Below are positions 1-9,958 of a stretch of DNA of 47,732 nt, one piece after another. The stretch is from contig BCHH01000001.1 in NCBI GenBank assembly GCA_001599595.1, positions 3,208,375 to 3,256,106 on the forward strand, written 5' to 3'. The notes under the pieces were generated by a model. The model saw only the letters and a program-made list of their open reading frames with translations, had not been told where the DNA came from and ran no database searches. The DNA comes from Beverwykella pulmonaria (Eukaryota > Ascomycota > Dothideomycetes > Pleosporales > Melanommataceae). The position numbers and the translations under genes are program-made. Numbering within the stretch: the first letter of the stretch is position 1; each line of letters opens with the position of its first letter.

Positions 1-660
1 GTAGTGGTGCCTCAAGGACTGATGTGTCCCGGTGTTGGCTGTTGTGGTGCCTCAAGGAGTGGTGTCCCGGTGTTGGCTGTAGCTGGCTCGGTGCGCAGCT
101 GTGGAATTGATGATGGCCAGGCGTATGGGCCAATGGAGGGTAGCCGGCTCGGTGCGCGGCTGTTGATGGCCAGGCATATGGGCTGATGGAGGGTAGCCGA
201 TGAGAGAGCGCCTTATAGAATGGAGGAAGACAGCATAGCAATCGTCACTCAGTAAAGAGGAGATCAAACTAGCGTCAATTGTTGAATGTAATTCTAGCGC
301 GAGTGGAATCGGGTATCGACTGTTGAATTGTTGGTGGCCAGGCATATGGGCCAATTGAGGGTAGCCGGCTCGGTGCGCGGCTGTTGAATTGTTGATGGCC
401 ATGCGTATGGGCCGATGGAGGGTAGCCGGCTCGGTGCGCGGCTGTTGAATTGTTGATGGCCATGCGTATGGGCCGATGGAGGGTAGCCGGCTCGGTGCGC
501 GACTGTTGATGGCCAGGCGTATGGGCCGATGGGGTTTGACGACGAGAGAGCGCCTCATAGAATGGAGGAAGACGGCATAGCAATCGTCACTCAGTAAAGA
601 GGAGATCAAGCTAGCGTCAATTATTGAATGTAATTCTAGCGCAAGTGGAATCGAATATCC
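1..660. repeat. Subtelomere-like minisatellite block (61-bp unit and larger modules)
   Basis: A 61-bp unit with the core TAGCCGGCTCGGTGCGCG recurs in tandem (cores at about 362, 423 and 484) and in shorter form near 141 and 194. A separate module of roughly 95-105 bp, beginning at TAGAATGGAGGAAGAC, occurs at about 217-320 and again at 566-660, so the block also contains larger duplications. A 43-bp repeat (GGTGCCTCAAGGA...) is doubled at the left edge. The long minus-strand reading frame through this block simply translates the repeats and looks like no family I know. The minus strand continues from the LTR-like sequence to the right, so this may be the leader of a retrotransposon. Confidence 0.8.
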
Positions 661-960
661 GGGCTCATAACTATCGGAGTTAAAATGAGGTGAATTGAGC
701 TCTCTGTGTATTAGAGAAGGTTGGGCTAGAGGACCCCTATATATAGCTAGTACAATGGCACGTGATATAGTAATGCACGTGATATAACCGTAATAAAGTG
801 TTATATGAGGTGAACACTTACTGGGTCTGGTCTGTACTAAGGCAGTGCGTAAGCGTAGGTGTTGTAGGATTATTCTGTGAGGTTCGAAGACGATGATATA
901 AGACAATGGGGTGGTAAATCTAATCAATAAATTGACTAACTAACTTGCTGTATTAATCTA
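660..960 (-). mobile_element. LTR-like sequence with CACGTGATAT repeats and TATA box
   Basis: On the minus strand two copies of CACGTG followed or preceded by ATAT (759-764, 776-781) lie just upstream of a TATA motif (about 738-746, CTATATATAG). The sequence then runs into the repeated modules at 217-660. The same arrangement, CACGTG repeats then TATA, is seen at 17.38-17.50 kb. This suggests the U3/R part of an LTR. I cannot find matching LTR ends, so the boundaries are approximate. Confidence 0.4.
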
Positions 961-1069
961 GGTAAGAGACGAGTGAAGTTATTTGAGTTGACTACAAAGA
1001 GCAAACATAACATAGGAAACTGTCCTCCTTATATATTTCCTCTTNGACNATGGAATCCTGAGTCTCCCA

Positions 1070-1335
1070 GGTCTCCCTTCTTCTTGGCGGGATAATTGGG
1101 ATCCTTCAATTCTCCCGAGTTTCCTGTGTCTTGGCGTGATCTTCTGGGATCCTTCGATTCTCCCGAGTTTCCTTTGTCTTGGCGGAATTTTCTGGGATCC
1201 TTCAATTCTTCCGAGTTTCCCCTTCCTTGGCGGGATCTTGAGGATCCTTTGATTCTTCTGAGTTTCCTCTTCCTTGGCGGGATCTTGAGGATCCTTCGAT
1301 TCTTCCGAGTTTCCTCTTCCTTGGCGGGATATCTT
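1070..1335 (+). repeat. 48-bp minisatellite, about five copies
   Basis: GGATCCTT recurs at 1099, 1147, 1195, 1242 and 1289, giving periods of 48, 48, 47 and 47 bp. The unit reads roughly TTGGCGGGATCTT-GGATCCTTC-ATTCT-CCGAGTTTCC. While the period is 48 the plus strand encodes a 16-residue repeat (LGSFxSPEFPxSWRxx); this breaks when the period drops to 47, which argues against a maintained protein. Two ambiguous bases (N) at about 1046 and 1050 sit just upstream, as expected where an assembler struggled with the repeat. Confidence 0.85.
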
Positions 1336-1468
1336 CTGTCACGTGCCTCGCTTACCTGCGCGAATCCTCGCTGTTCCTTTGCGCCCGCCTGCGCGCCGTG
1401 CTGCGCCTGTTGACGGGGTTGGTTCCTCATCTGCAGCCCGCATCTGTGCTACTTCTTCGAACCGTAAC

Positions 1469-1639
1469 ACCAGTCTTCTCGTTAGTTAGATCAGGTAGCT
1501 TTTGAATATCCTTTCGTACCCGGCCTATAGGTGTCAATTCCATCTTGGGTATTCGTTAATTATCACTCGTGCACTCCCATATGCCTTCGGTAGTGATTCG
1601 CACCCGAACCCGATAGTTCTGATATCCTGCGCTGTTACA
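1469..1639 (+). mobile_element. R-U5 fragment of the LTR family seen at 46.8-47.3 kb
   Basis: The stretch from ACCAGTC (about 1469) to GTTACA (1634-1639) matches the reverse complement of about 46844-47014 with scattered differences. Shared stretches include CGTTAGTTAGATCAGG and CGTACCCGGCCTATAGGTGT. It ends with the same GTTACA LTR terminus. Sequence left of 1469 does not match the U3 part of the other copy, so this is a 5'-truncated LTR fragment in the opposite orientation. Confidence 0.8.
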
Positions 1640-3142
1640 GGCATTAGATTTATAATATGGGCATTATGTGTTGCACAACCTAGATTACTATGTAATCTAG
1701 CAATTAGAGCTTTTCTGTGTTGTACACACATTTATTTATTATGCATCTGCCCTTCTGTGTATAGTCCCTCACTGCGTAGCAAGACACACTATATGCTGAG
1801 ACAAATGAGGGGTGCTTTGACTTTTAGCAACTAGAAAGCTCATGCGCATAACAAATATTGCTATAACGCTACAAAAATAATCTATTGTAACTAATTCTAA
1901 ATATCTATAATCTACTTTGCTAAAAAATTACGTTTATATTGTTGCCTCTAAACCTGATTTGTACATCGCCTTCTTTTGTAGCGTCACAGGCTTCCCTCCC
2001 TAGTACAGCACCAATTTCTAGCTTTTTTTGCTCTAAATTCTTGTAGAATAATCTTTTCTAAGTCTTAGAAGATCTCTCTAATGCTAGGAAGTCATTATTA
2101 GTGTTATGCGCGCTGTTGCAGGCAAATTTGTGCAGGGTCGCCACGTTGATTGGTACTTCCAGAGGGAAACAAATCACTAATCTTAACACAACCGCACTGC
2201 TTACATTATACAACTACAAGTATTTTATTGTAAGATATGTAGCTGTGCACATTGCACAAGCGCTTAGAATATTATTAAATCTGACTTAGGATTGGGAGCA
2301 GTGCTAAAAAAGGCTTAGCGCTTGTTTAGTCAGCTAATATAACTTAGCGTTGAACCAGCTTTAACTTCAAGATGCACTGCGAGGGTCTCGCCGGCGAAGA
2401 GGGAGGGGTTGTCTTGGCAGAAGCAGTTTAGCGTGCTTAGGTAAAATGGTACACTATTTCACACTATACTGTTTCCGAAATAGCTGTGGCGCGCTGGGAG
2501 TTAGGCGCCGTGATGTGCAACACTGCCCCGTACTTTTGTCAGATTTGAGGGGTATTTTGGGTTCAAGAATAATATGGTCACGTTGTGAGATGAAAGAATG
2601 ATGGATATTGATGAATTGATTGATTGATTGATTGTGTTGGTTTCACAGGGCTATTGCAATAGCAATGGGGTTTCTCAAAGGTGGTAATAAATCGTTGTGT
2701 GTGTCTATCTTGAAGCGGTGCAGCAGAGGGAATACCATCCACCTCACCGTCGCGTGCACTAGCCGAGTATGGCTAGTGCCCCACGTGTCCACACGTGATT
2801 GGTACCTCCACACGTGATCCATACATCAACACGTGATTCCCACATTCTATATACTCCCGACAGATTGTCTTGTTCTTGGTTTCTCGGGTCGCTGGGGTTT
2901 TGGCCCCTCGCTTGCCCACATGCGCCTTTCCCTATTTGGTTGGTCCCTTTCAGGCCTATATGAGCGCATTTCGTCTAATACCACGACTAATACCCTTACA
3001 TCTGACAACTTCATTGACGCCCAACATCCACGACATTCTCACACGAGGTCAATCTTTCCCTTGACATCGCGCTGAGTTTCATTATTCAAAGAGGACAATC
3101 CGCAAATGAGGGATACATCCGTGCTCAAAGCCAATGTGATCT
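1640..3142. other. AT-rich transposon debris and HET-gene upstream region
   Basis: No convincing gene. From 1640 to about 2300 the DNA is rich in TA and TAA/TAG and looks like RIP-damaged transposon, but I could not identify a protein in it. A short (TTGA)n run lies at about 2610-2634. From about 2780 the sequence becomes ordinary promoter-like DNA for the gene starting at 3143. Confidence 0.6.
2782..2856 (+). promoter_or_regulatory. CACGTG array and TATA box upstream of the HET gene
   Basis: Four CACGTG motifs (E-box/bHLH-type palindromes) begin at 2782, 2792, 2811 and 2830, three of them followed by AT. A TATA-like TCTATATACT lies at about 2846-2855, some 290 bp before the ATG. Spacing and motif resemble the LTR-like sequences at 0.74-0.78 and 17.39-17.49 kb, so this promoter may derive from an LTR. 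Function is inferred only from the motifs. Confidence 0.4.
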
Positions 3143-5372
3143 ATGGCGCCGTACGAGTACACAAAACTAGATACAGAAGCTGATGAAATCCGCCTTGTTA
3201 CGCTTCTTCCCGGCGAATCCGTCGATGCTCTTGAGGTTACGATCTCACATGTGTCCCTTCCTGTTCCCAAAGAAAGCCATGATACTCGGATGCCAATTAA
3301 AGAGCTGCAGAAGACACTGCCTTCTGGTTGGTCTGTCCATGAGACGTTAGACGGCCGATACATCTTCGAAAAAGAGCGCACAACTGAAACAACTGTAACA
3401 ATTTGGCACACAACCTATACAACTTGGATACATCCAGACTCACACTTTCCTCTCGATGCTTACGATGGATATGCACCGGATCAACGAACAAATTACGAAC
3501 CTAAATTCGAAGCACTTTCATATGCATGGGGCTCAATCGACAATACAGAGACTCTTTTCGTTCGCAACACACCCTCAACGTCTAGCTCTGCAGGAGAAAT
3601 TCAGGTCACCGAAAATCTAGCTATCGCACTACGCCACCTGCGATACGCGAAAAGCAGTCGGCCTTTATGGATAGATGCTGTTTGTATCAACCAAGGCGAT
3701 CTTGCTGAGCGTAATGCGCAAGTACCACGAATGGGCTATATCTACGGATTGTCTCAGAAGAACGTGTTCTGGATTGGTCCAACGACAACATCTAGCTCCT
3801 TAGCTCTATCAACTCTGGCGTACTTTGGATGTCAGGTTGAATATACGAAGGACAATAACCACCTACCGTCTCCCGATGCTGAAGAGCCAGACTGGTGGAC
3901 AGATTCGACTCCGCTACCGTATGATGATAAGATCTGGCAATCGTTGGACAGTCTATTTAAATGCTCCTGGTTCGAGCGGCTATGGATCGTTCAAGAGGTG
4001 CTCCTCAGCTGCCAAGGCTCCGTCTTACAGTGCGGCAACGACGTGATTTCTTGGAATTTGTTACGTCGAACAATACTGCGCCTCACCCGCAAAAATTCGC
4101 CCTTGTCAAGCCTCCGAAGAGCCTTGCGGAGATGTAGGGACAGCCTATGTTGGCCGCGTTATACACCGCTTGATTTATTGGCAAGTAATACTAGCCAGAA
4201 GTGTACCGACTCTCGAGACAGAATTTACGCAATTCTAGGCCTTGTTCCGGAGCAATTTGTAAAACTTATCAGTATCAACTATTCTTTGGCTCCGACCGAT
4301 ATTTTCAAAGAAGTCTTTCTCGCACTCATGCGATACTCGAATCGAATAGACGCACTTCAATATGGACAAATTTATGACCAAATACTTGGGCTCCCAACCT
4401 GGGCCCCATCCTGGTGCAAATCTCGCGGTGTCTCGGGTATCCTTCCTGTTTGTTGGGCTGCAAGTGGTGACTCTGTAGCGCATGCAGTTTTTTCTGCACC
4501 AAACCAGTTGAATGTCCAGGGGCTCAAAGTAGCAACTATAAGAAGCATTAGAGAGCCTATGACGAGAAACGTACAGCAGTTACCGATCGTCATACAAGAG
4601 TCATGGTCGGAAATATCTCATATGACCGAGTACGTACACGGAGAATCGCTATTAGATGCATTAATCTCAACCTATACAATGTACCGTGACGTTGAGACTC
4701 ACCCAAAGTTTGAATTTTGTACTCGGATGCGCTGGAAGGAGCTTTTCACGAAAGTAGTCTCTAAAACAGACGATGCTTTAGCGAGTTCAGAGCTGGTCAG
4801 CGAATTGCAACGTGCTTTTGGAGGCGATGCTTTGAATTTGTCCTTTTTCACCACAATGGAAGATTTCATAGGTCTAGCCTCTGGTGAGGCTCAAATTGGT
4901 GTGTAGCTAGAGTGATATATCATAAGTATTCCATTAACTTAACTGTCTAGGTGACCATATCTGCATCTTTCTTGGTTGCTCTATGCCAATAATACTCCGT
5001 CAAAGCCTTCGTCAACCAGACCATTTCTACGTAGTTGGGGCCTGCTTTGTGCATGGGATCATGTTTGGTGAAAGGTTTCTCGGTCCTTTCCAGTACCCAT
5101 TTCGTATCCAATTATCAAATGACAGCGATGGACGCCTCGTTCCTTCCTACTTGGATACTGCAACAAGGGAACGAAGTCATCGAGATCCCCGTCTTTCCTC
5201 TATTGTTGACGAGTGGGAAGAAGTTCCTACCAGTGAAAATCTACCCCGTGCAATAGGATCTGTGCATTTTCGCAATAGAGTTACTGGCAAGACGATGAAC
5301 TCTGACCCACACTTCCTCCCAGAGGTATTATCCGAAAGAGGCATAAAGCTCAAGATGTTCACGCTTGTTTGA
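3143..5372 (+). CDS. HET-domain (heterokaryon incompatibility) protein
   Basis: Probable allorecognition/cell-death protein of the fungal HET family. Proposed exons are 3143-4898 and 4951-5372, giving 725 aa. The 52-bp intron (GTGTGT...CTGTCTAG) restores the family C-terminus: exon 2 supplies DHICIFLGCSMPIIL and later VVGACFVHGIMFGE, the usual 'control of expression and response' end of HET proteins. HET motifs seen are FEALSYAWGS (about residues 122-131), LWIDAVCINQGD (about 174-185) and the following MGYIYGLSQKNVFWIG. Residues 59-97 look like a degenerate WW domain (LPSGW ... GRYIFEKE ... TTWIHP), with an insertion between the two Trp. No premature stops. It lies at the edge of the transposon zone next to an ankyrin remnant. 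The partner and trigger cannot be inferred. Confidence 0.85.
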
Positions 5373-5385
5373 CAACTAAATGGCA

Positions 5386-5516
5386 AGGTGGGCCAAACGC
5401 ACTGGGTGGAGAATACGGCAACGCACTCTAGGCGGCTTCATCCAGAGGCCACGAGCAGGTGGTGAAGCTGCTGCTCGACAAGGGCGCCGACACCAACGTT
5501 CAGCGAGCCAAGGTTT
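5386..5516 (+). pseudogene. Orphan ankyrin-repeat fragment (NACHT/HET-ANK type)
   Basis: One frame reads GGEYGNAL, stop, AASSRGHEQVVKLLLDKG then ADTNVQ. This is the very conserved ankyrin unit of fungal NLR-type (NACHT-ANK) proteins. The internal TAG replaces the Gln (CAG) normally found there, a RIP-type C-to-T change. Only about one and a third repeats remain, starting 14 bp after the HET stop codon, and the frame ends at another TAG at about 5516. It is probably a recombination remnant and not part of the HET gene. Confidence 0.7.
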
Positions 5517-5877
5517 AGGGCTGCGCACCCTCAAACCTGATCTGTTCGATCTTCGGACTTCAGAATACAAAGGTCTAGCGTTAAGTTCAGAAGGGCATGG
5601 ATAACATATAATTCTAAGAAACTAGTGTGGCTTCCCTCAGAGTATCGGTCGTCATGCTCAGTGGTGTTAGAGAAGAAGCTTGGCTTTGGTGTTGGAACTA
5701 GAAGAGTGCCGAACATACGCTAGAGAGTGTGCGTTGATATAATTTATTATCCTATTTTCTTTTTCATCTCTATTTCATAGAGAGGGCCGGGGATCGAAGT
5801 GAATATATACCCTTCTGAAGCTTCGAGCATGTTCTCATCAGGTAACGTAATGGCTACTTATAGAATTAGGTGTTAAA
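5517..5877. other. No recognisable gene
   Basis: AT-leaning sequence between the ankyrin remnant and the first codons of the broken transposase. It should contain the 5' end of the Tc1/mariner element, but I could not find a clear inverted repeat matching the sequence after 9607. Confidence 0.5.
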
Positions 5878-5964
5878 AGTTTTGCCACTTGAACGTTAGC
5901 AGGTGGATGAACGCATCAATCACGCTAGCAGGGAGGACGGCCGACCCGCTCTGGCCATGACCTT

Positions 5965-5977
5965 GTTGAAGATCCCG
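5965..5977 (+). repeat. 13-bp target-site duplication, copy 1
   Basis: GTTGAAGATCCCG directly before the first LINE fragment. The same 13 bp recur between the two LINE copies (7281) and after the second (8603). Confidence 0.85.
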
Positions 5978-7280
5978 CGCAACACCCTCAGGGGTGTCCG
6001 TCTCGAAGACGGTGGCCAGCTCAGACCAGGCTGACGCGCACCTCACGGAGCTATTGGCGATCTGCGAGGCAGTAAACTGGCCGTGGTCCCCATTGTGTAC
6101 TGCAAAGGACCAAACAGGGTCCTTGGTGCCAGCCTCGCACGTACAAATCTTCTCAGACGCGTAGTTGGCACTGTTATTAGTGCAGAGCTGGAGGGTAAGT
6201 GCCTGTTAGGAAGTAGTGGGCGAGATTATAAAGAAGCTCCGCATGAGCAATACCACGTTGTACTAGGTCCCTAGCCACTTAGGGATTGAGGGAAACAAAA
6301 AGGCTAACCAACTTGCCAAAAACATGACAAGAACGGAGAGTGAGGAGCCGCCGCAGCAAAATGGCTACCTGTGGTATCTAGTAAAGCAAGCACTAAAGAA
6401 GGCAAAAATCACAACTGGACTGCTTCTGGCAGGACGGCCAGATGTGGGCAAATTTATGAGGAAGATTGACGCAGCGCTCCACCTAGGCAAGGCAGCAGGA
6501 CTGTACCAGCAACTGAACAGTGCTGAGGCTGCAATCCTTTTACAGCTCTAGACGGGCAAGACAAGTCTAAAAGTATATCTCTACAAGATTAAGGCGTCAG
6601 AAACAGCAGCATATAAGTGTAGTTTAGTTAAATCTATCCTGCACTTCCTATTCTGCTGCAGGAAGTGGGAAGAATAGAGGTTGAAGCTTTAACAGCAGCA
6701 TAGGGAGCAATTTAGGGACCTCTTGTACGCACTAGGAGGCTTCTTAAGCAGGCAGGAAGGAGGCAAAAGCATTAACGGACTAATGGAGCAATAGAAGCTA
6801 GACATTGAGGTGGTATGAGCTACAATCTAGTTCGCGATAAGCACAGGACGTCTACAGACTATTAGCCAAGACGCAGCAAGTAATGAAGCAGACTACAACA
6901 AGCAACAACAGCTACAAATTCCCACACCCACTCTTTAACTAGCTACAACAAAATAAGTTGGCAGCAAGCCACTACTAAAAGCCTCTGCTAGTGCGCTGCT
7001 AATTAAGAAGTGCACAACGCTAGAATTACCCTGCAGATAGGGGACCCCAGAAAACAACCTAGCTTACTATTAACTTCTAAAAACAATACTTACAGCATAT
7101 AGTAGTGTATCTCTTTTCTTACTTTCCTATGTTGAGCAGGGTGTTAGATATGCGATTAACAGGTCTTATGGTTGGCTTCTGAACTGGAGCAGGTGTCTGA
7201 TAACAGAATGTATATAGCTGGCGCTTTGTAATAGCCCATACCCTTAGGGTGCATGGCCATAATAGAACACACACACACAC
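5978..7280 (+). mobile_element. 5'-truncated LINE (Tad1-like), copy 1
   Basis: The 3' end of a non-LTR retrotransposon. In one frame it shows the ribonuclease H domain (ADAHLTELLAICEAV at about 6028, then VQIFSDA, and VPSHLGIEGNKKANQLAK at about 6270-6323). The LINE C-terminal tail follows (TGKTSLKVYLYKIKAS; SILHFLFCCRKWEE). Several stops are TAG where Trp or Gln is expected. RT and endonuclease domains are absent, so the copy is truncated. After a 3' UTR it ends in a short (CA)n tail at about 7266-7280. A Cys of the tail C-x-C pair present in copy 2 is Tyr here. Confidence 0.85.
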
Positions 7281-7293
7281 GTTGAAGATCCCG
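7281..7293 (+). repeat. 13-bp target-site duplication, copy 2 (between LINE copies)
   Basis: GTTGAAGATCCCG sits exactly between the (CA)n tail of LINE copy 1 and the truncated start of copy 2 (CGCAACACC...). Confidence 0.85.
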
Positions 7294-8602
7294 CGCAACA
7301 CCCTCAGGGGTGTCCGTCTTGAAGACGGTGGCCAGCTTAGACTAGGCTGACGCGCACCTCACAGAGCTATTGGCGATCTGCGAGGCAGCAAACTGGCTGT
7401 GGTCCCTATTGTGTACTGCAAAGGACCAAACAGGGTCCTTGGTGCCAGCCTCACACGTATGAATCTTCTCAGACGTGCAGTTGGCACTGTTATCAGTGCA
7501 GAGCTGGAGGGCAAGTGCCTGTTAGGAAGTAGTGGGCGAGATTATAAAGAAGCTCTGCATAAGCAATACCACGTTGTACTAGGTCCCTAGCCACTTAGGG
7601 ATTAAGGGAAACAAAAAGGCCAACTAACTTGCCAAAAACGTGACAAGAACGGAGAGTGAGGAGCCGCCGCAGCAAAACAGCTACCTGTGGTATCTAGTAA
7701 AGCAAGCACTAAAGAAGGCAAAAATCACAACTAGACTGCTTCTAGCAGGACGGTTAGATGTAGGCAAATTCACAAGGAAGATTGACGCAGCGCTCCACCT
7801 AGGCAAGGCAGCAGGACTGTACCAGCAACTAAACAGCGCTAAGGCTGCAATCCTTTCGCAGCTCTAGACGGGCAAGACAAGTCTAAAAGTATATCTCTAC
7901 AAGATTAAGGCGTTAGAAACAGCAGCATGTGAGTGTAGTTTAGTTAAATCTATCCTGCACTTCCTATTTTGCTGCAGGAAGTGGGAAGAACAGAGGTTAA
8001 AGCTTTAACAGTAGTATGGGGAGCAATTTAGGGACCTCTTGTACGCACTAGGAGGCTTCTTAAGCAGGCAGGAAGGAGGTGAAAGCATTGACAGACTGAT
8101 GGAGTAATAGAAGCTAGACATTGAGGTGGTGTAAGCTACAATCTAGTTTGCAATAAGCACAGGACGTCTATAGACTGTCAGCCAAGACGCAGCAAGTAAT
8201 AAAGCAGACTACAACAAGCGACAATAGCTACAAATTCCTACACCCACTCTTTAACTAGCTACAACAAAATAAGTTGGCAGCAAGCCACTACTAAAAGCCT
8301 CTGCCAGCGCGCTGCTAATTAAGAAGCGCACAACGCCAGAATTACCCTATAGATAGGGGACCCTAGAAAACAACCTAGCTTACTATTAACTTCTAAAAAC
8401 AATACTTACAGCATACAGTAGCGTATCTCTTTTCTTACTTTCCTATGTTAAGCAGGGTGTTAGATATGTGATTAACAGGTCTTATAGTTGGCTTCTAAAC
8501 TAGAGCAGGTGTCTAATAACAGAATGTATATAGCTGGCGCTTTGTAACAGCCTATACCCTTAGGGTGCATGGCTATAATAGAACACACACACACACACAC
8601 AC
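7294..8602 (+). mobile_element. 5'-truncated LINE (Tad1-like), copy 2
   Basis: Near-identical to copy 1, with the same 5' truncation point and the same RNase H and C-terminal tail. It differs mostly by C/T and G/A changes and ends in a longer (CA)n tract (about 8583-8602). Because truncation point, target site and tail are all shared, this is best read as a tandem duplication of one insertion and not a second independent insertion. Confidence 0.85.
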
Positions 8603-8615
8603 GTTGAAGATCCCG
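8603..8615 (+). repeat. 13-bp target-site duplication, copy 3
   Basis: GTTGAAGATCCCG directly after the second LINE tail; it continues into the 3' half of the transposase in the same frame as the 5' half. Confidence 0.85.
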
Positions 8616-9607
8616 GAGTCTACCGCTAGCGATATCCTGCGCTCGAAGCACGCGCGACGCCTCGCTCACACCGACTTGCCCGACACCGGCGGGCCCCCTC
8701 GAGAGCTTACAAATACCGACGCCAACGCGATAGCGACCTATATCGATAACGCGCCGTTCGAGGATAAGGCCGACGACTGGAATACGATTGCTGAAAAAGC
8801 TGGAGTCAAAAATCCGCGTCGGAGGGACTGGCGGAGGCAGACGATACAGCATGTTACCGAAGTTTCCGGCATCAAAACATGCAAAGCTGCCGTCAAAGAG
8901 GAGCTCTCTAAGGATAACCAAAAGGCGCGCGTACGCTGGTGTATACAGCTGCTCGTCCAGAGGCCTCATGGAGTCGATTGGCGCTGCGTGATTTGGTGCG
9001 ACGAGCTCCATTGGAGCACCGGTCCCTGTCATGTACACCACATTACAGTAAGCGTCGCCCTGGTGAGCGCTTCTGGAGCGATAATATTCAGTATAATCAA
9101 AAGGTGCGCAATAACAAAGCTACAGGCGATCCTACTGAGCCTAAGAGAAAGCGCTGATTCCATATTTATACTGTTATTGGCTATAACTTCGCATGGTGTA
9201 TACCCTATAATGCAGGAAACTCTAATGGCAAGATGAATTCAGCAACCTATATCAGCCAGGTGCTCCCTCACTTGCGCAACGCGATCCTCGGGAGGGACCT
9301 TATACTATACCAGGATGCCGATTCAGCTCACAAATCCGTGGAGACTTAACGCTGGCTTTATCTTAATGGGATTGATACTATTATCGACGCGCCGCGGAGC
9401 CCAGATCTCTTAGTAATGGAGACCTGGGTGAAGCCTCTGCGCGAGCGATTTACTGCTAAAAGGTGCGACAGCGTCGCACAAGGCGTCAAGCGATTTTACG
9501 AGTGCTGGCAAGCTCTAGATCCGGAGAAGATAAATCGTACAATTGACAGCTACCCAGCAAGGCTACATGAGTGCTGGCGTATGAGAGACAAGATAACCAA
9601 GTACTAA

Positions 9608-9624
9608 GGGCCTCGCAGAGGCCC
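9608..9624 (+). terminator. Small perfect hairpin after transposase stop
   Basis: GGGCCTCGCAGAGGCCC: arms GGGCCTC and GAGGCCC with a GCA loop, directly after the TAA at 9605-9607. It may be part of the element's 3' end; a terminator role is only a guess. Confidence 0.3.
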
Positions 9625-9958
9625 TCTGGCGCTCAACACAAAGGTTTCCTGTATATACAGGCTCTGTATACAATTTTATAGCCTCAAATTACATTTATTT
9701 GACCTCTGCGACATCAATTTCATACATACAATGCGTTTTGTGTTTTTGTATCGTGGGCGCATCGCCAAGATGGCGGCTTATATCCGGATGTTTCGCGACC
9801 ATGAGAGTCAGCTTACCATTTATAAGCCGCGGCACAGGATGACGCCGCCTTGCCGCAGCCGGATCCTCAGCCTCCATGCCCGGTTCAGTTCCGTTGCTCA
9901 TATGATATCGCTCCCTTCCTTTTCACTAACTCGACTGTCATTTCCGTTAGACTTGGGC
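9608..9958. other. 3' flank of Tc1/mariner relic; no gene
   Basis: It starts with a perfect GGGCCTC-GCA-GAGGCCC-type hairpin just after the transposase stop (about 9608-9624). The rest holds no recognisable gene. The element end should lie here but its inverted repeat was not identified. Confidence 0.45.

Larger units (their letters stand above)
5878..9607 (+). pseudogene. Tc1/mariner-type transposase, split by nested LINE insertion
   Basis: The 5' part (about 5878-5977) reads DERINHASREDGRPALAM then TLLKIP; the 3' part resumes at 8603 with LKIPESTASDILRSKHARR and runs to the stop at 9607. Joined at the 13-bp duplicated site GTTGAAGATCCCG, the frame is continuous. Catalytic landmarks of the DDE/DDD fold are visible: VIWCDE (about 8990-9007), LYQDADSAHKS (about 9307-9339) and RSPDLLVMETW (about 9395-9428), with the C-terminal VKPLRERF region after it. 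The copy is dead: an early TAG, a frameshift near 9025-9050, a TGA after KRKR (about 9156) and a TAA after SVET (about 9348). Family assignment is from remembered fungal homologues; subfamily not determined. Confidence 0.85.

Noticed and set aside
52..927. 291-residue minus-strand reading frame
   Set aside because: It is mostly a translation of the 61-bp minisatellite and LTR-like sequence; the peptide repeats follow the DNA repeats and resemble no protein family.
1640..2300. Fot1/pogo-like transposase remnant on the minus strand
   Set aside because: The sequence looks transposon-like and AT-rich, but I could not read a convincing motif in any frame.
5386..5516. Ankyrin fragment as the C-terminal exon of the HET gene
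   Set aside because: The HET protein already ends with its normal C-terminal motif and a stop at 5372; no splice site pair links the two in frame, and the fragment has its own internal stop.
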